Assembly: GCF_014641655.1 (NCBI RefSeq)
Contig: NZ_BMID01000001.1
Location: forward strand, 1 to 64,000
Origin: Pseudoblastomonas marina
Lineage (GTDB): Bacteria; Pseudomonadota; Alphaproteobacteria; Sphingomonadales; Sphingomonadaceae
Length of the DNA stretch: 64,000 nucleotides
Reading direction: 5' to 3'
In this document: piece after piece, positions 1-8,312 of the stretch
How positions within the stretch are numbered: the stretch's first letter is position 1
Layout of the letters: every line of letters begins with the position of its first letter
Program-made: the position numbers and the translations under genes
The notes under the pieces: model-generated
What the model was told of the DNA's origin: nothing
Seen by the model: only the letters and a program-made list of their open reading frames with translations
The model's database searches: none

Positions 1-77
1 CCGGCGGCATCGTCGCTGGCCGAGTTGATGCGCTTGCCGGTCGACAGGCGTTCGATCGCCTGGGACAGGCCCATTTC
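1..77. repeat. Block identical to positions 1026-1102
   Basis: These 77 bases are the same, base for base, as 1026-1102 inside the complete flagellin; the copies then diverge. The match lies within the conserved N-terminal coding part of both flagellin genes. It probably extends beyond the left edge. Confidence 0.9.
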
Positions 78-137
78 TGCCCGCGAGGAGGCCGTCGAGG
101 CCCGCATCGCGGAAATGTTGGTTCCGATAACAGTCAT
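1..137 (-). CDS. fliC: Flagellin, N-terminal part (runs off the left edge)
   Basis: Only the first 45 codons of this flagellin lie in the window. It reads leftward from an ATG at 137. The protein begins [13 protein letters not shown] and contains the conserved D0/D1 stretch [15 protein letters not shown], which in flagellins forms the inner coiled-coil core of the filament. It lies downstream of a second, complete flagellin in the same orientation and is almost identical to that copy over this part, so it is a tandem paralogue. Whether the unseen part is intact cannot be judged. Family assignment is firm; which copy supplies most of the filament is not known. Confidence 0.92.
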   Translation of the reverse strand, partial: MTVIGTNISAMRASTASSRAEMGLSQAIERLSTGKRINSASDDAA

Positions 138-262
138 GTCGTTTCCTTCTTCGGTCTAGAGGCAGCATGGAACTTCCAGCGGCTACGATAAGACTAACGG
201 CACCAGCGCTGACGACTTAAACGAAATATTTGATTTCATTAAATATTTCTTGCGGATGCAGG

Positions 263-292
263 AAAAGCGCCCACCGGTATTCCGGTGGGCGC
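263..292 (-). terminator. Rho-independent terminator of the complete flagellin gene
   Basis: A perfect 11-bp stem (267-277 with 282-292, arm GCGCCCACCGG) closes a four-base loop; read leftward it is followed by TTTT. It lies 43 bases past the flagellin stop codon and should insulate the downstream flagellin copy. The remaining bases 138-262 between the two flagellins are AT-richer, but I see no recognisable promoter in them. Confidence 0.9.
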
Positions 293-334
293 CCTTCGAG
301 ATGGTCGGCGGCAGGCGCCGACCGGGGGATCGGA

Positions 335-1162
335 TCAGCTGATGAGCTTGAGCACACCCTGCTGGCTCTGGTTGGCCTGGGCGAGCATCGCGGTCGATGC
401 CTGGCTCAGGACCTGGAATTTCGCGAGGTTCATCGATTCGGCCGAGAAGTCGGCGTCCTGGATGCGGCTGCGGCTTTCCGACAGGTTCGTAATCCGGTTG
501 GTCAGGCTCGAAACGGTCGCTTCGAGGCGGTTCTGCGAGGCACCGAGATTGGCCTGCGCGGTCGTGACCGTGGTCAGCGCGGTATCGATCGCGGTCAGCG
601 CGGCATCGGTATCGACATTGCCCGGCGTGGCGCTGTCGCCGATGACGAGGGCGTTGACGCCGAGCGTGGCGGCGGTGACGTCGTAGGTCGAGATCGTCAC
701 CACTTCACCAGCCGACGACCCCGTCTGGATGTTGAGCGTACCGGCGGCGTTGAGCACGTTGACGCCGTTGAAGTTGGTGCGGTTGGCGACGTCGTCGATC
801 TGCGAGACCATCGCGGTGAATTCGACTTGCAGGTTGTCGCGGTCGCCATCGCTGAGCGTGCCGTTCGCGGCCTGGACGGCCAGTTCGCGCATCCGCTGCA
901 GCATGTTGGTGATTTCGTTCATGCCGCCTTCGGCGGTCTGGGCCAGGCTGATGCCGTCATTGGCGTTGCGGCTGGCCATGCTCAGGCCGCGCACTTCCGA
1001 AGTCATGCGGGTGGCGATGGCGAGGCCGGCGGCATCGTCGCTGGCCGAGTTGATGCGCTTGCCGGTCGACAGGCGTTCGATCGCCTGGGACAGGCCCATT
1101 TCGGCGCTGGTCGAAGCGGACGAAGCGCGCATCGCGGAGATATTGGTTCCGATAACAGTCAT
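335..1162 (-). CDS. fliC: Flagellin
   Basis: The 275-residue protein is a short flagellin, the subunit of the external filament. The conserved N-terminal D0/D1 region covers roughly residues 1-140 ([13 protein letters not shown], then the [20 protein letters not shown] region). The C-terminal D1/D0 helix region runs from about 195 to the end and closes with [10 protein letters not shown]. The variable middle is only about 50 residues, so the outer D2/D3 domains are essentially absent, as is common in alphaproteobacterial flagellins. It is transcribed leftward, away from the flagellar operon, and ends in its own terminator. No sigma-54 or sigma-28 motif is visible upstream on its strand. Confidence 0.97.
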   Translation of the reverse strand: MTVIGTNISAMRASSASTSAEMGLSQAIERLSTGKRINSASDDAAGLAIATRMTSEVRGLSMASRNANDGISLAQTAEGGMNEITNMLQRMRELAVQAANGTLSDGDRDNLQVEFTAMVSQIDDVANRTNFNGVNVLNAAGTLNIQTGSSAGEVVTISTYDVTAATLGVNALVIGDSATPGNVDTDAALTAIDTALTTVTTAQANLGASQNRLEATVSSLTNRITNLSESRSRIQDADFSAESMNLAKFQVLSQASTAMLAQANQSQQGVLKLIS

Positions 1163-1289
1163 GTGATTTCCCCTATTCCAGTATTCGTAGTCTCGAAGGT
1201 GATCCGGACTGCTGCCCGGTTCGGAATGGGTAACGGTCGCTTGCCGGATCGATTAAATCCCGCCGCCAAGAAAAATCGAATTTTTTGAA

Positions 1290-1309
1290 AGCGTCAGAAT
1301 ATTGACGCT
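1290..1309. promoter_or_regulatory. Inverted repeat upstream of the flagellar sigma-54 promoter
   Basis: AGCGTCA (1290-1296) and TGACGCT (1303-1309) form a 7-bp inverted repeat around GAATAT. It lies about 86 bases upstream of the -24 element at 1395, the usual distance for an activator-binding enhancer of a sigma-54 promoter. It is also upstream of the leftward flagellin and could serve both sides. Binding by either activator in this window is inference. The 296-base gap 1163-1458 otherwise holds only the promoter at 1395. Confidence 0.4.
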
Positions 1310-1394
1310 CGCTCGACGGTCCGTTGACGGAACCGGCAATGCTTATCTTTATAGGGGTGGCAAAAAGCGGCTGATTTTTGCCGTTCGACCGGTT

Positions 1395-1410
1395 TGGCAC
1401 GGTGCATGCA
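1395..1410 (+). promoter_or_regulatory. Sigma-54 promoter (-24/-12) of the flagellar operon
   Basis: TGGCACGGTGCATGCA matches the sigma-54 consensus: GG at 1396-1397 and GC at 1408-1409 with exactly ten bases between. Transcription would start near 1421, giving a leader of about 40 bases before the ATG at 1459. The first gene of the operon is itself a sigma-54 activator, so positive feedback is likely. Confidence 0.85.
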
Positions 1411-1458
1411 TAATTCCCCCTGCTCGCTTCCACGATTGGAGCCGACAGGGGAATTCGA

Positions 1459-2772
1459 ATGAAGAATGCCAAGACCGAAATCAGCACCGGCGCCAAGGCA
1501 ATGCTGCCTTCGCTCGAGGCCCATCTCAACGGGGTCCTGATCGAGACCGCGCCGGTGGGCACTTCGGAGGCCTCGCCGCGCACGCGGCCGGTCCGCATCC
1601 TCACCGACGCCGAAATGGCGGACGCCTCGCATCGCGACATCGTGATCGACTTCCGCGACGGTCCGCCCGAATATCGCCCCGCGACCAACGGCCAGCCGGT
1701 CCGCATCGCGTTCGGCCAGGACGACATGGTTCTGGGTCACGCGCTGATCGCCGAAACCGCGCGCGGTGCCGGTCCTGCCGTCGGCGAACCGAAGAGCGCC
1801 GACCTGATGCGCTTCGCCGCGCGGGTCGCAGGGAGCAATGCCTCGGTCCTGATCCAGGGCGATACCGGCGTCGGCAAGGAAGGCATGGCGCGCTTCGTCC
1901 ACACGCAGAGCGTCCGCGCCGACAAGCCGTTCGTCGCGGTCAATTGCGCGGCGCTGCCCGCGACGATGGTCGAGGCGATGCTGTTCGGCCACCGCAAGGG
2001 TGCCTTCACCGGCGCCTCCAACGAGAGCGAGGGCCTGTTCCGCGCCGCCGACGGCGGCACGCTGTTCCTCGACGAGATCACCGAGCTCCCGCTCGAACTG
2101 CAGAGCAAGCTGCTCCGCGCGCTGCAGGAAGGCGAAATCCTTCCCGTGGGCGAAACCATGCCGGTCAAGGTCGACGTGCGCATCGTCGCCGCCGCCAACC
2201 GCGATTTCCGCAGCGAAGTGGCCGAGGGGCGCTTCCGCGAAGACCTCTATTGGCGCCTCAACGTGATGGCGATCGAGATCGAGCGCCTGTCCGCGCGCCG
2301 CCAGGACGTCCGCGCGATCGCCGCCGCGGTGCTGATCGGCCTGCAGGAAGGCCAGAGCGATTTCGCCTGGATCGAGGCCAAGGCGCTGACCCGCCTGATG
2401 GACCACGACTTCCCCGGCAATGTCCGCGAATTGTGCAACATGATCCAGCGCGCGATCGTGCTGCGCGACGGCAACATGATCGGGGTCGAGGACCTCGGTC
2501 TCTCGGCCCGAGCTGCATCGCCTGCGCCGAAAACCGCCAAGCCCGCAGCGACCGGCCCGCGCCCCGACCCGATCCCGGCGGCGGGAACGCGCCGCATCGT
2601 GCGTGGCCGCGACCTGCAGAGCAGCGCGCGTGCCGCCGAATTCGAGGCGATCGAATGCGCGCTCGAGGAAACCGGTGGCAACCGTCGCCGCGCCGCCGAG
2701 ATGCTCGGCATCTCCGAACGCACGCTCCGCTATCGCCTCGCCGATATGCGCGAACTCGCCGAAGCCGCCTGA
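1459..2772 (+). CDS. Sigma-54-dependent activator without receiver domain (FlbD/FlrC-like)
   Basis: This 437-residue protein is a bacterial enhancer-binding protein that would remodel sigma-54 RNA polymerase at flagellar promoters. The first 100 or so residues do not resemble a receiver domain. The AAA+ domain has a Walker A motif GDTGVGKE near residue 134, an intact GAFTGA sigma-54 contact loop at 181-186, and Walker B in LFLDEI. A Fis-type helix-turn-helix closes the protein (NRRRAAEMLGISERTLRYRL). It is the first gene of the fliE-fliS operon and sits just behind a sigma-54 promoter, so it probably activates itself. The start is supported by AGGGG eight bases upstream. FlbD is the nearest known relative by context; the exact orthology is not proven. 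Confidence 0.88.
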   Translation: MKNAKTEISTGAKAMLPSLEAHLNGVLIETAPVGTSEASPRTRPVRILTDAEMADASHRDIVIDFRDGPPEYRPATNGQPVRIAFGQDDMVLGHALIAETARGAGPAVGEPKSADLMRFAARVAGSNASVLIQGDTGVGKEGMARFVHTQSVRADKPFVAVNCAALPATMVEAMLFGHRKGAFTGASNESEGLFRAADGGTLFLDEITELPLELQSKLLRALQEGEILPVGETMPVKVDVRIVAAANRDFRSEVAEGRFREDLYWRLNVMAIEIERLSARRQDVRAIAAAVLIGLQEGQSDFAWIEAKALTRLMDHDFPGNVRELCNMIQRAIVLRDGNMIGVEDLGLSARAASPAPKTAKPAATGPRPDPIPAAGTRRIVRGRDLQSSARAAEFEAIECALEETGGNRRRAAEMLGISERTLRYRLADMRELAEAA

Positions 2773-2785
2773 GGGAGACTGATCC

Positions 2786-3148
2786 ATGGAATCGATCACC
2801 AGCAACCTGCTCGCCGCCCGCAACGCGATCCTGCAGCAGAACAAGACGCTGCAGAACGTCGCCGACAAGCCCGCCGGCGGTCCCGGCGCGATCCCTTCCT
2901 CGCCGACGATCGGCGGGGGCGACGACAAGGCGCCTTTCGCCACCACCATGCGCGAGGCGATCGGCCAGGTGAACCAGGCCCAGACCGCCGCTTCCGAAGC
3001 CGCCGCTGCTTACGAAGCCGGCGAGACCAGCGACATCGCTGCCGTGATGCTTGCCAAGCAGAAGGCCTCGGTCGGTTTCGAAGCCACGCTGCAAGTCCGC
3101 AACAAACTGCTCTCGGCCTACGAGAACATCATGAACATGCCGGTGTAA
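2786..3148 (+). CDS. fliE: Flagellar hook-basal body complex protein FliE
   Basis: FliE joins the MS ring to the proximal rod and is an early export substrate. The 120-residue product has the typical C-terminal block (residues 55-120: FATTMREAIGQVNQAQ, then VMLAKQKASVGFEATLQVRN and the closing YENIMNMPV). The N-terminal third contains a Gly/Pro-rich linker. GGAG lies eight bases before the ATG. It follows the activator gene by 13 bases and precedes fliF by one base, the standard fliE-fliF order. Confidence 0.95.
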   Translation: MESITSNLLAARNAILQQNKTLQNVADKPAGGPGAIPSSPTIGGGDDKAPFATTMREAIGQVNQAQTAASEAAAAYEAGETSDIAAVMLAKQKASVGFEATLQVRNKLLSAYENIMNMPV

Positions 3149-3149
3149 T

Positions 3150-4883
3150 ATGAGCGACCTTACCATTTCCCAGCCCGGCACTTCCGATGGCGGTTCGACC
3201 GCCCTCGCGGCCCGTACTCCGCAGCGGCTCAAGCCGATCGGCACCAGCGGGGGTGCCAATGCCGCCTCCGATGCGGCCGCGAACCTGTTCCAGCGGGCGA
3301 AGGATTTCCTCGCCCAGCCAGCCGTCGCGCGCTCGCTGCCGATGGTCAGCCTGATCGGCGTCGTCGCGCTGGCCGGCTTCGCCTGGCTGGCGCTCCAGGA
3401 ACCGCCGCAGCGTGACCTGTTCCGCGGCCTGCCCGACGACGACAAGGCGGCGGTCGCCGCTGCGCTGCAGACTTCGAACATCGCCTATCAGCTCGACAGC
3501 GCCACCGGTGCCCTAACGGTTGGTGAAGACGATTACCACGCCGCCAGGATGGCGCTCGCCTCGCAGGGTCTCCCGCGCAGCGCGCCCGACGGCGATAGCA
3601 TGATCTCCAGCCTGCCGATGGGCGCCAGCCGCGCGGTCGAGACCGAGAAGCTGCGCGGTGCCCGCGAAGCCGATCTCGCCCGCTCGATCGAGGCAATGGA
3701 CGCGGTCAATACCGCGCGCGTCCACCTCGCCGTCGATCCGCCCAGCGTGTTCATCCGCGAACGGAACGAACCCGCCGCGTCGGTGGTGCTCAACCTCGCC
3801 TCGGGCCGAACGCTCAGCAGCGAACAGGTCCAGGCAATCACCCACCTCGTCGCCAGCTCGGTCTCCGGCCTCGCTTCGGACCGAGTCTCGGTGGTCGACC
3901 AGAACGGCAACCTCCTGTCGCAGGAATCGAATGGCGGTGCGCTCGGCGAAGCCGGGCAGCAACTCGCCGTCCGCGAGCAGATCGAGAACCGTTACCGGCG
4001 CTCGCTCGCCGCGCTGCTGACGCCGATGCTCGGTGCCGGCAATTTTGCTGCCGAGGTTTCGGCCGAGCTCGATTTCTCGCAGCGCCAGGCGACCAGCGAA
4101 TCCTTCCCGCAGGACGAGACCCGCGTGCGCAGCGAACAGCGCAGCTGGTCGGCCGAAACCGATGGCCAGGGTGCCGCCGGGGGTATCCCGGGGGCGCTTG
4201 CCAACCAGGCCCCCGCCGACACCACGCTGGAAGACCAGATGGGCGATCCCGCGCAGGGCGAAACCGCTCCGCAAATCCGCGAAGAGCAGGTCGCGCGTAG
4301 TTTCGAACTGGGCCGCCAGGTCTCGGTCGTGCGCGAAGCCAGCGGCGATATCTCGCGCCTCTCGGTCGCGGTGGCCGTTGCCGCCAGTGCCGATGGCAAG
4401 CCGCGCAGCGCGGCCGAACTCGCCCAGATCGAGAACCTGATCAAAGGCGCGGTCGGCTACAACGAAGCACGCGGCGACCAGGTGGCGGTGACCTCGCGCG
4501 CGTTCCAGCCGACCACCGCGGTCGAAGAGAGCTGGTACGAAGCGAGCTGGGTCTCGCTGCTGGCCCGCAACCTCTCGGCGCTGCTCGTGGCGCTAGCGAT
4601 CATCTTCTTCATCGGCCGCCCGCTGCTCAAGAAGCGCAAGGAAATGAAGGCCGAGGCGATCGCGACGGGCGGCCAGCCCAACCGCCAGCTGCCCGCCGCC
4701 GCGCAGGAACCGGTCGAAGACCACCTGCCGGTCACGCTCGACATGATCACCTCCGCTCACAGCTATCAGGAGCGCGCGTTGCTGATCCAGAACTTCGTCA
4801 AGCAGAACCCCGAACACGCCACGCTGGTCGTCCGCGACCTGCTGAAATCGGCCAAGAACACGAAGGAGCCGGTCAATGGCTGA
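3150..4883 (+). CDS. fliF: Flagellar MS-ring protein FliF
   Basis: FliF builds the inner-membrane MS ring on which the motor is assembled. The 577-residue protein has the expected layout: a cytoplasmic N-terminus, a first membrane segment at about 63-83, a large periplasmic part with the YscJ-like ring-building motifs (for example LARSIEAMDAVNTARVHLA), a second membrane segment near 470-490, and a C-terminal cytoplasmic tail (LPVTLDMITSAHSYQERALL and LVVRDLLKS) that binds FliG. Its last eight bases overlap fliG, consistent with coupled translation of two directly contacting proteins. No anomaly is visible. Confidence 0.97.
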   Translation: MSDLTISQPGTSDGGSTALAARTPQRLKPIGTSGGANAASDAAANLFQRAKDFLAQPAVARSLPMVSLIGVVALAGFAWLALQEPPQRDLFRGLPDDDKAAVAAALQTSNIAYQLDSATGALTVGEDDYHAARMALASQGLPRSAPDGDSMISSLPMGASRAVETEKLRGAREADLARSIEAMDAVNTARVHLAVDPPSVFIRERNEPAASVVLNLASGRTLSSEQVQAITHLVASSVSGLASDRVSVVDQNGNLLSQESNGGALGEAGQQLAVREQIENRYRRSLAALLTPMLGAGNFAAEVSAELDFSQRQATSESFPQDETRVRSEQRSWSAETDGQGAAGGIPGALANQAPADTTLEDQMGDPAQGETAPQIREEQVARSFELGRQVSVVREASGDISRLSVAVAVAASADGKPRSAAELAQIENLIKGAVGYNEARGDQVAVTSRAFQPTTAVEESWYEASWVSLLARNLSALLVALAIIFFIGRPLLKKRKEMKAEAIATGGQPNRQLPAAAQEPVEDHLPVTLDMITSAHSYQERALLIQNFVKQNPEHATLVVRDLLKSAKNTKEPVNG

Positions 4884-5931
4884 CGTGATGGAAAAGTCCG
4901 CCGATAACGGCGTCAACGCGGCCCCCGCCAGGCCCAATATCGGCGACGAACAGGCGGCGGCGATCCTGCTCCTGCTGTTCTCCGAAGATGAGGCGGCGCA
5001 GATCCTCTCGCGGCTCGAGCCCGACGAGGTTCAGCAACTGAGCAAGGTCATGTATTCGGTGGCCGATATCGGTGCACCAGAGATCAACGTCGTGCTGGAC
5101 CGCTTCGTCGATCGCGCGCGCCACCGCACCACGGTCGGCTACAAGGCTGACCTGCAGATCGAATCGATGCTCACCGCCGCGCTGGGCGAACAGCGCGCTG
5201 AGGCGATCGTCAGCCGTACCGCACCGAAAAAGAAGGCTGCGCCCAACCTCGAACCGCTCAAGTGGATGGCCTCCAAGGACATCGTAGCGATGATCGAGGA
5301 CGAGCATCCCCAGATCGCCGCGCTGGTGCTGTCCTTCCTGTCTTCGGATTCGGCCGCCGAGGTGCTCAAGCTCCTGCCGGAGAGCGAGCAGGACGATATC
5401 GTCTACCGTCTCGCCACACTGGGCAAGGTCAGCACCGACGCGATCGGGACGATCGAACAGCTGCTCAACGCCTTCCACGCCCCGCAGGCGAGTGCCCCGG
5501 TCGAAACCGGCGGCAACAGCGCCTCGGAAATCGCCGCGATCATGAACCTGATCGGCAAGAAGCAGAGCAAGCGCGTGATCAAGTCGCTGGCCAAGCGCGA
5601 CAAGGGCATTGCCGGCGCGATCGAGGACCAGATGTTCACCTTCGCCGATCTTGTCACGCTCGAAGTCAAGGACCTGGGCACGGTGATGCGCGGTGTCGAC
5701 AACGACTCGCTCGTCCCGGCGCTCAAGGGCGCAGACGACCAGCTGCGCGAACGCATCCTCGGCTGCATGTCGAGCCGCGCCGCGCAGACGCTCGAGGACG
5801 AGATCGAGGAACGCGGGCCGATTCCGATGGCCGATGTAATCGAAGCGCAGAGGCAGGTCGTCGCGCATGCTCGCAAGCTGGCCGACAACGGCGAAATCGT
5901 GATCGGCGGATCGAGCGATGAATATCTCTGA
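4876..5931 (+). CDS. fliG: Flagellar motor switch protein FliG
   Basis: FliG forms the upper C ring, binds FliF and carries the torque helix that meets the stator. The 351-residue length is normal. The N-terminal part (IGDEQAAAILLLLFSEDEAAQIL) matches the FliF-binding domain, the middle has the EHPQIAALVLSFL motif, and the C-terminal domain contains the charged torque region (FADLVTLEVKDLGTVMRGVD). It overlaps fliF by eight bases and fliH by 14, so the C-ring and export genes are translationally linked. Confidence 0.97.
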   Translation: MADVMEKSADNGVNAAPARPNIGDEQAAAILLLLFSEDEAAQILSRLEPDEVQQLSKVMYSVADIGAPEINVVLDRFVDRARHRTTVGYKADLQIESMLTAALGEQRAEAIVSRTAPKKKAAPNLEPLKWMASKDIVAMIEDEHPQIAALVLSFLSSDSAAEVLKLLPESEQDDIVYRLATLGKVSTDAIGTIEQLLNAFHAPQASAPVETGGNSASEIAAIMNLIGKKQSKRVIKSLAKRDKGIAGAIEDQMFTFADLVTLEVKDLGTVMRGVDNDSLVPALKGADDQLRERILGCMSSRAAQTLEDEIEERGPIPMADVIEAQRQVVAHARKLADNGEIVIGGSSDEYL

Positions 5932-6550
5932 GTTCCAGCGCCACGAGACCCCCGGACAGGCCGCGCAGAGCGCGTTCCGGCCGGTGTGGGAGTCCGCATC
6001 CGAGCCGTTCCGCACGCTCGACCCGGCGAGCCGTGCCGAGGCGTCGAAATCCGCGCAGTCGCAGACCGACGGAAAGTGCCGCGAGGACGAGCTGCAGGAG
6101 ATATACCAGAAGGGCTTCGCCGACGGACAGGCGGCGATGACCGAGGCCAATGCCGACCTGCTGGCCGCTTCCGACAAGCTCGAACGCGCTGCCGCTAGCC
6201 TCAAGGCGCAGCCCGGCGACGCGGTGGCCGAAACGCTGCTGCGCACTGTCCGCCGATTGATCGAGGAAACCGCCGGGTTCTCCATTCCCGATGCGCTGAA
6301 GCTCGAGGACAATTGCCGCGCGCTCGCCGCGATCGCGGCCAAGGAATGCACCAACGCCTCGCTCCACATCCACCCCGAAGATCGCGCGCTGCTCGGCGAT
6401 GCGCAGGTCGGGGTCGTGCTGCGCGACGATGCCTCGCTGACCCGCGGCACGCTGTCGCTCGCGCATGACGACGGCTGGATCGAACAGGGCACGAAGTCGA
6501 TGCTCGACGAGCTCGACGCGATGATCGAAACGCTGCAGGCCGCGCGATGA
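5918..6550 (+). CDS. fliH: Flagellar export apparatus protein FliH
   Basis: FliH is the peripheral stalk-like regulator of the FliI ATPase, linking it to the C ring through FliN. The 210-residue product is weakly conserved, as FliH always is. It has a variable N-terminus, a helical central part (YQKGFADGQAAMTEANADLL) and a C-terminal domain resembling the delta subunit of ATP synthase. Assignment rests on this profile and on its place between fliG and fliI, overlapping fliG by 14 bases and fliI by four (ATGA). Confidence 0.85.
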   Translation: MNISEFQRHETPGQAAQSAFRPVWESASEPFRTLDPASRAEASKSAQSQTDGKCREDELQEIYQKGFADGQAAMTEANADLLAASDKLERAAASLKAQPGDAVAETLLRTVRRLIEETAGFSIPDALKLEDNCRALAAIAAKECTNASLHIHPEDRALLGDAQVGVVLRDDASLTRGTLSLAHDDGWIEQGTKSMLDELDAMIETLQAAR

Positions 6551-7884
6551 TCGCCGCCCAGCAACGCGCGGTCGAATCGCTGATCGACCGGGTCGGCGCG
6601 GTCGACGCCGGGCCGCGCAGGATCGGAAAGCTCGTCGCCCACGATGCCGGCATGATGGAAGTCACCGGCTTCGATTACCCGCTCGGTTTTGGCGGCTCGA
6701 TCCGCACTGCCGACGGCCGCAAGATCAAGGCCGAGATCGCGGGTTTCCGCGGCTCGCGCGCGATGATGATCCCGCTCGAGAGCGATGGCGCGTTGAAGAA
6801 CGGCGCCCGGGTCGAACCCGACATGCAGTCGAGCCTCGCCGATGTCGGCGAAGGCCTGCTCGGTCGCGTGATCGGCCCGATGGGCGAACCGCTCGACGGC
6901 GGCGGGCCGGTGGTGACCGGCGATCGCTGGCCGCTCGCGGGCAAGCGCACCAATGTCCTCAATCGCGGACGCGTGACCCAGCCGATCGATCTCGGCGTGC
7001 GCGCGATCAACGCCCTGCTTACTGCCGGCTACGGCCAGCGCGTCGCGATCGCGGCGGGCTCGGGCGTCGGCAAGTCGGTGCTGATCGGCCAGATCATCGC
7101 CAATGCCGATGTGGATGTCGCGGTGGTCGGCCTGATCGGTGAACGCGGTCGCGAGGTCAGCGATTTCGTCGACACGAGGCTCAACGGACCGATGCGCAGC
7201 CGGACCGTGACGGTCGCCGTGCCCGCCGACCATTCTCCGGTGTTGCGCCTGCGCGCCGCCTCCCGCGCGACCGCGATCGCCGAATATTTCCGCGCACAAG
7301 GCAAGCGCGTCCTGCTGATCGTCGACAGCCTCACCCGGATCGCCCACGCGCAGCGCGAGATCGGCCTCGCCCTCGGCGAGCCGCCGACCATGAAAGGCTA
7401 CCCGCCTTCCGCGCTCGCGCTGATTCCGCGGCTGGTCGAGCGTGCCGGCAACGACCGCAACAGCGGTGGCTCGATCACCGCGCTCTACACCGTGCTCGCC
7501 GATGGCGGTGACATGGAGGATCCGGTGGTCGATACCGCCCGCGCGATCGTCGACGGCCACATCATCCTCTCGCGCCAGTTGGCCGAGCAGGGAGTCTATC
7601 CCGCGATCGACATCGGCAAGTCGCTGAGCCGCGTCGCGACCGACATCGTCGATGACGGCCAGCGCGCCGCCCAGGCCAATTTCCGCCGCTTGTGGTCGGC
7701 CTACGAGGACAATCGCGACCTGCTGCTGATGGGCGCGTACCGCGAAGGCAGCGATCCGAACATCGACGAGGCCGTCCAGCGCCGCGCCGAACAGCTCGCC
7801 TTCATCCGCCAGGGCATCAGCACCGCCGTTTCCCTTGGCGACAGCGCCGCCCAGCTCGAGCAAGCGTTCGGCGGTGCGGCATGA
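6547..7884 (+). CDS. fliI: Flagellar export ATPase FliI
   Basis: FliI is the hexameric cytoplasmic ATPase that helps unfold and load flagellar export substrates, related to the F1 beta subunit. In the 445-residue protein the P-loop GSGVGKS is near residue 170, followed by the GLIGERGREVSDF signature, Walker B (LLIVDSLTRIAHAQREIGLA) and the type III ATPase motif GEPPTMKGYPPSAL. Overlaps of four bases on both sides place it firmly in the fliH-fliI-fliJ unit. Confidence 0.97.
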   Translation: MIAAQQRAVESLIDRVGAVDAGPRRIGKLVAHDAGMMEVTGFDYPLGFGGSIRTADGRKIKAEIAGFRGSRAMMIPLESDGALKNGARVEPDMQSSLADVGEGLLGRVIGPMGEPLDGGGPVVTGDRWPLAGKRTNVLNRGRVTQPIDLGVRAINALLTAGYGQRVAIAAGSGVGKSVLIGQIIANADVDVAVVGLIGERGREVSDFVDTRLNGPMRSRTVTVAVPADHSPVLRLRAASRATAIAEYFRAQGKRVLLIVDSLTRIAHAQREIGLALGEPPTMKGYPPSALALIPRLVERAGNDRNSGGSITALYTVLADGGDMEDPVVDTARAIVDGHIILSRQLAEQGVYPAIDIGKSLSRVATDIVDDGQRAAQANFRRLWSAYEDNRDLLLMGAYREGSDPNIDEAVQRRAEQLAFIRQGISTAVSLGDSAAQLEQAFGGAA

Positions 7885-8312
7885 GAAAGGCGCTCAACGA
7901 CAAACGCCGTATCCTCGCGATGCGGAATACCCAGCTGTCGATCGCGACCGGCGAGATCTCGTCGGCTCGTCATGCCGAAGACAGCCTCGAAGAAAAACGA
8001 CGCAAATTGCAGGAGCTCGCGATCACGATGCATGCCGCAGGCACCCAGTGCAGCACCGGACGGACACTGCACGCCCAGATGGAACTCGCGCAGCGGCTAC
8101 GGTCGGCGAGCGAAAGCATGGTCGGCGCGATCGACCATGCCCGGCAACGCACTGCCCAGGCAGAGCGGCAAAGGATTGCCGCCTACCAGGATCGCGAGAT
8201 TGCCGACCGCCTGACAGACCGCGCCGCGCGCGAGCTCGATCAGCATCTCGACCGCAAGATCGCCAGCCAGCCGCAGCACCGGCGGCGGCAATTGGAGGGG
8301 AATAACGCATGA
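7881..8312 (+). CDS. fliJ: Probable flagellar export chaperone FliJ
   Basis: The ATG at 7881 overlaps the fliI stop by four bases. The 143-residue product is rich in Arg, Glu, Gln and Ala and almost entirely helical, with long heptad-like stretches, as expected for the coiled-coil FliJ that sits in the FliI ring like the gamma subunit of ATP synthase. No sequence motif proves the identity; position, size and coiled-coil character do. An open frame continues upstream inside fliI, but the start at 7881 is the natural one. Confidence 0.68.
   Translation: MRKALNDKRRILAMRNTQLSIATGEISSARHAEDSLEEKRRKLQELAITMHAAGTQCSTGRTLHAQMELAQRLRSASESMVGAIDHARQRTAQAERQRIAAYQDREIADRLTDRAARELDQHLDRKIASQPQHRRRQLEGNNA

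Noticed and set aside
1163-1394. A sigma-54 or sigma-28 promoter for the leftward flagellin
   Set aside because: I checked for GC-N10-CC (the reverse of GG-N10-GC) and for a TAAA/GCCGATAA pair on that strand and found neither.
4873-7863. A 996-codon open frame on the minus strand across fliG, fliH and fliI
   Set aside because: It is antisense to three certain flagellar genes, is low in complexity and has no recognisable domain; long antisense frames are expected at this GC content.
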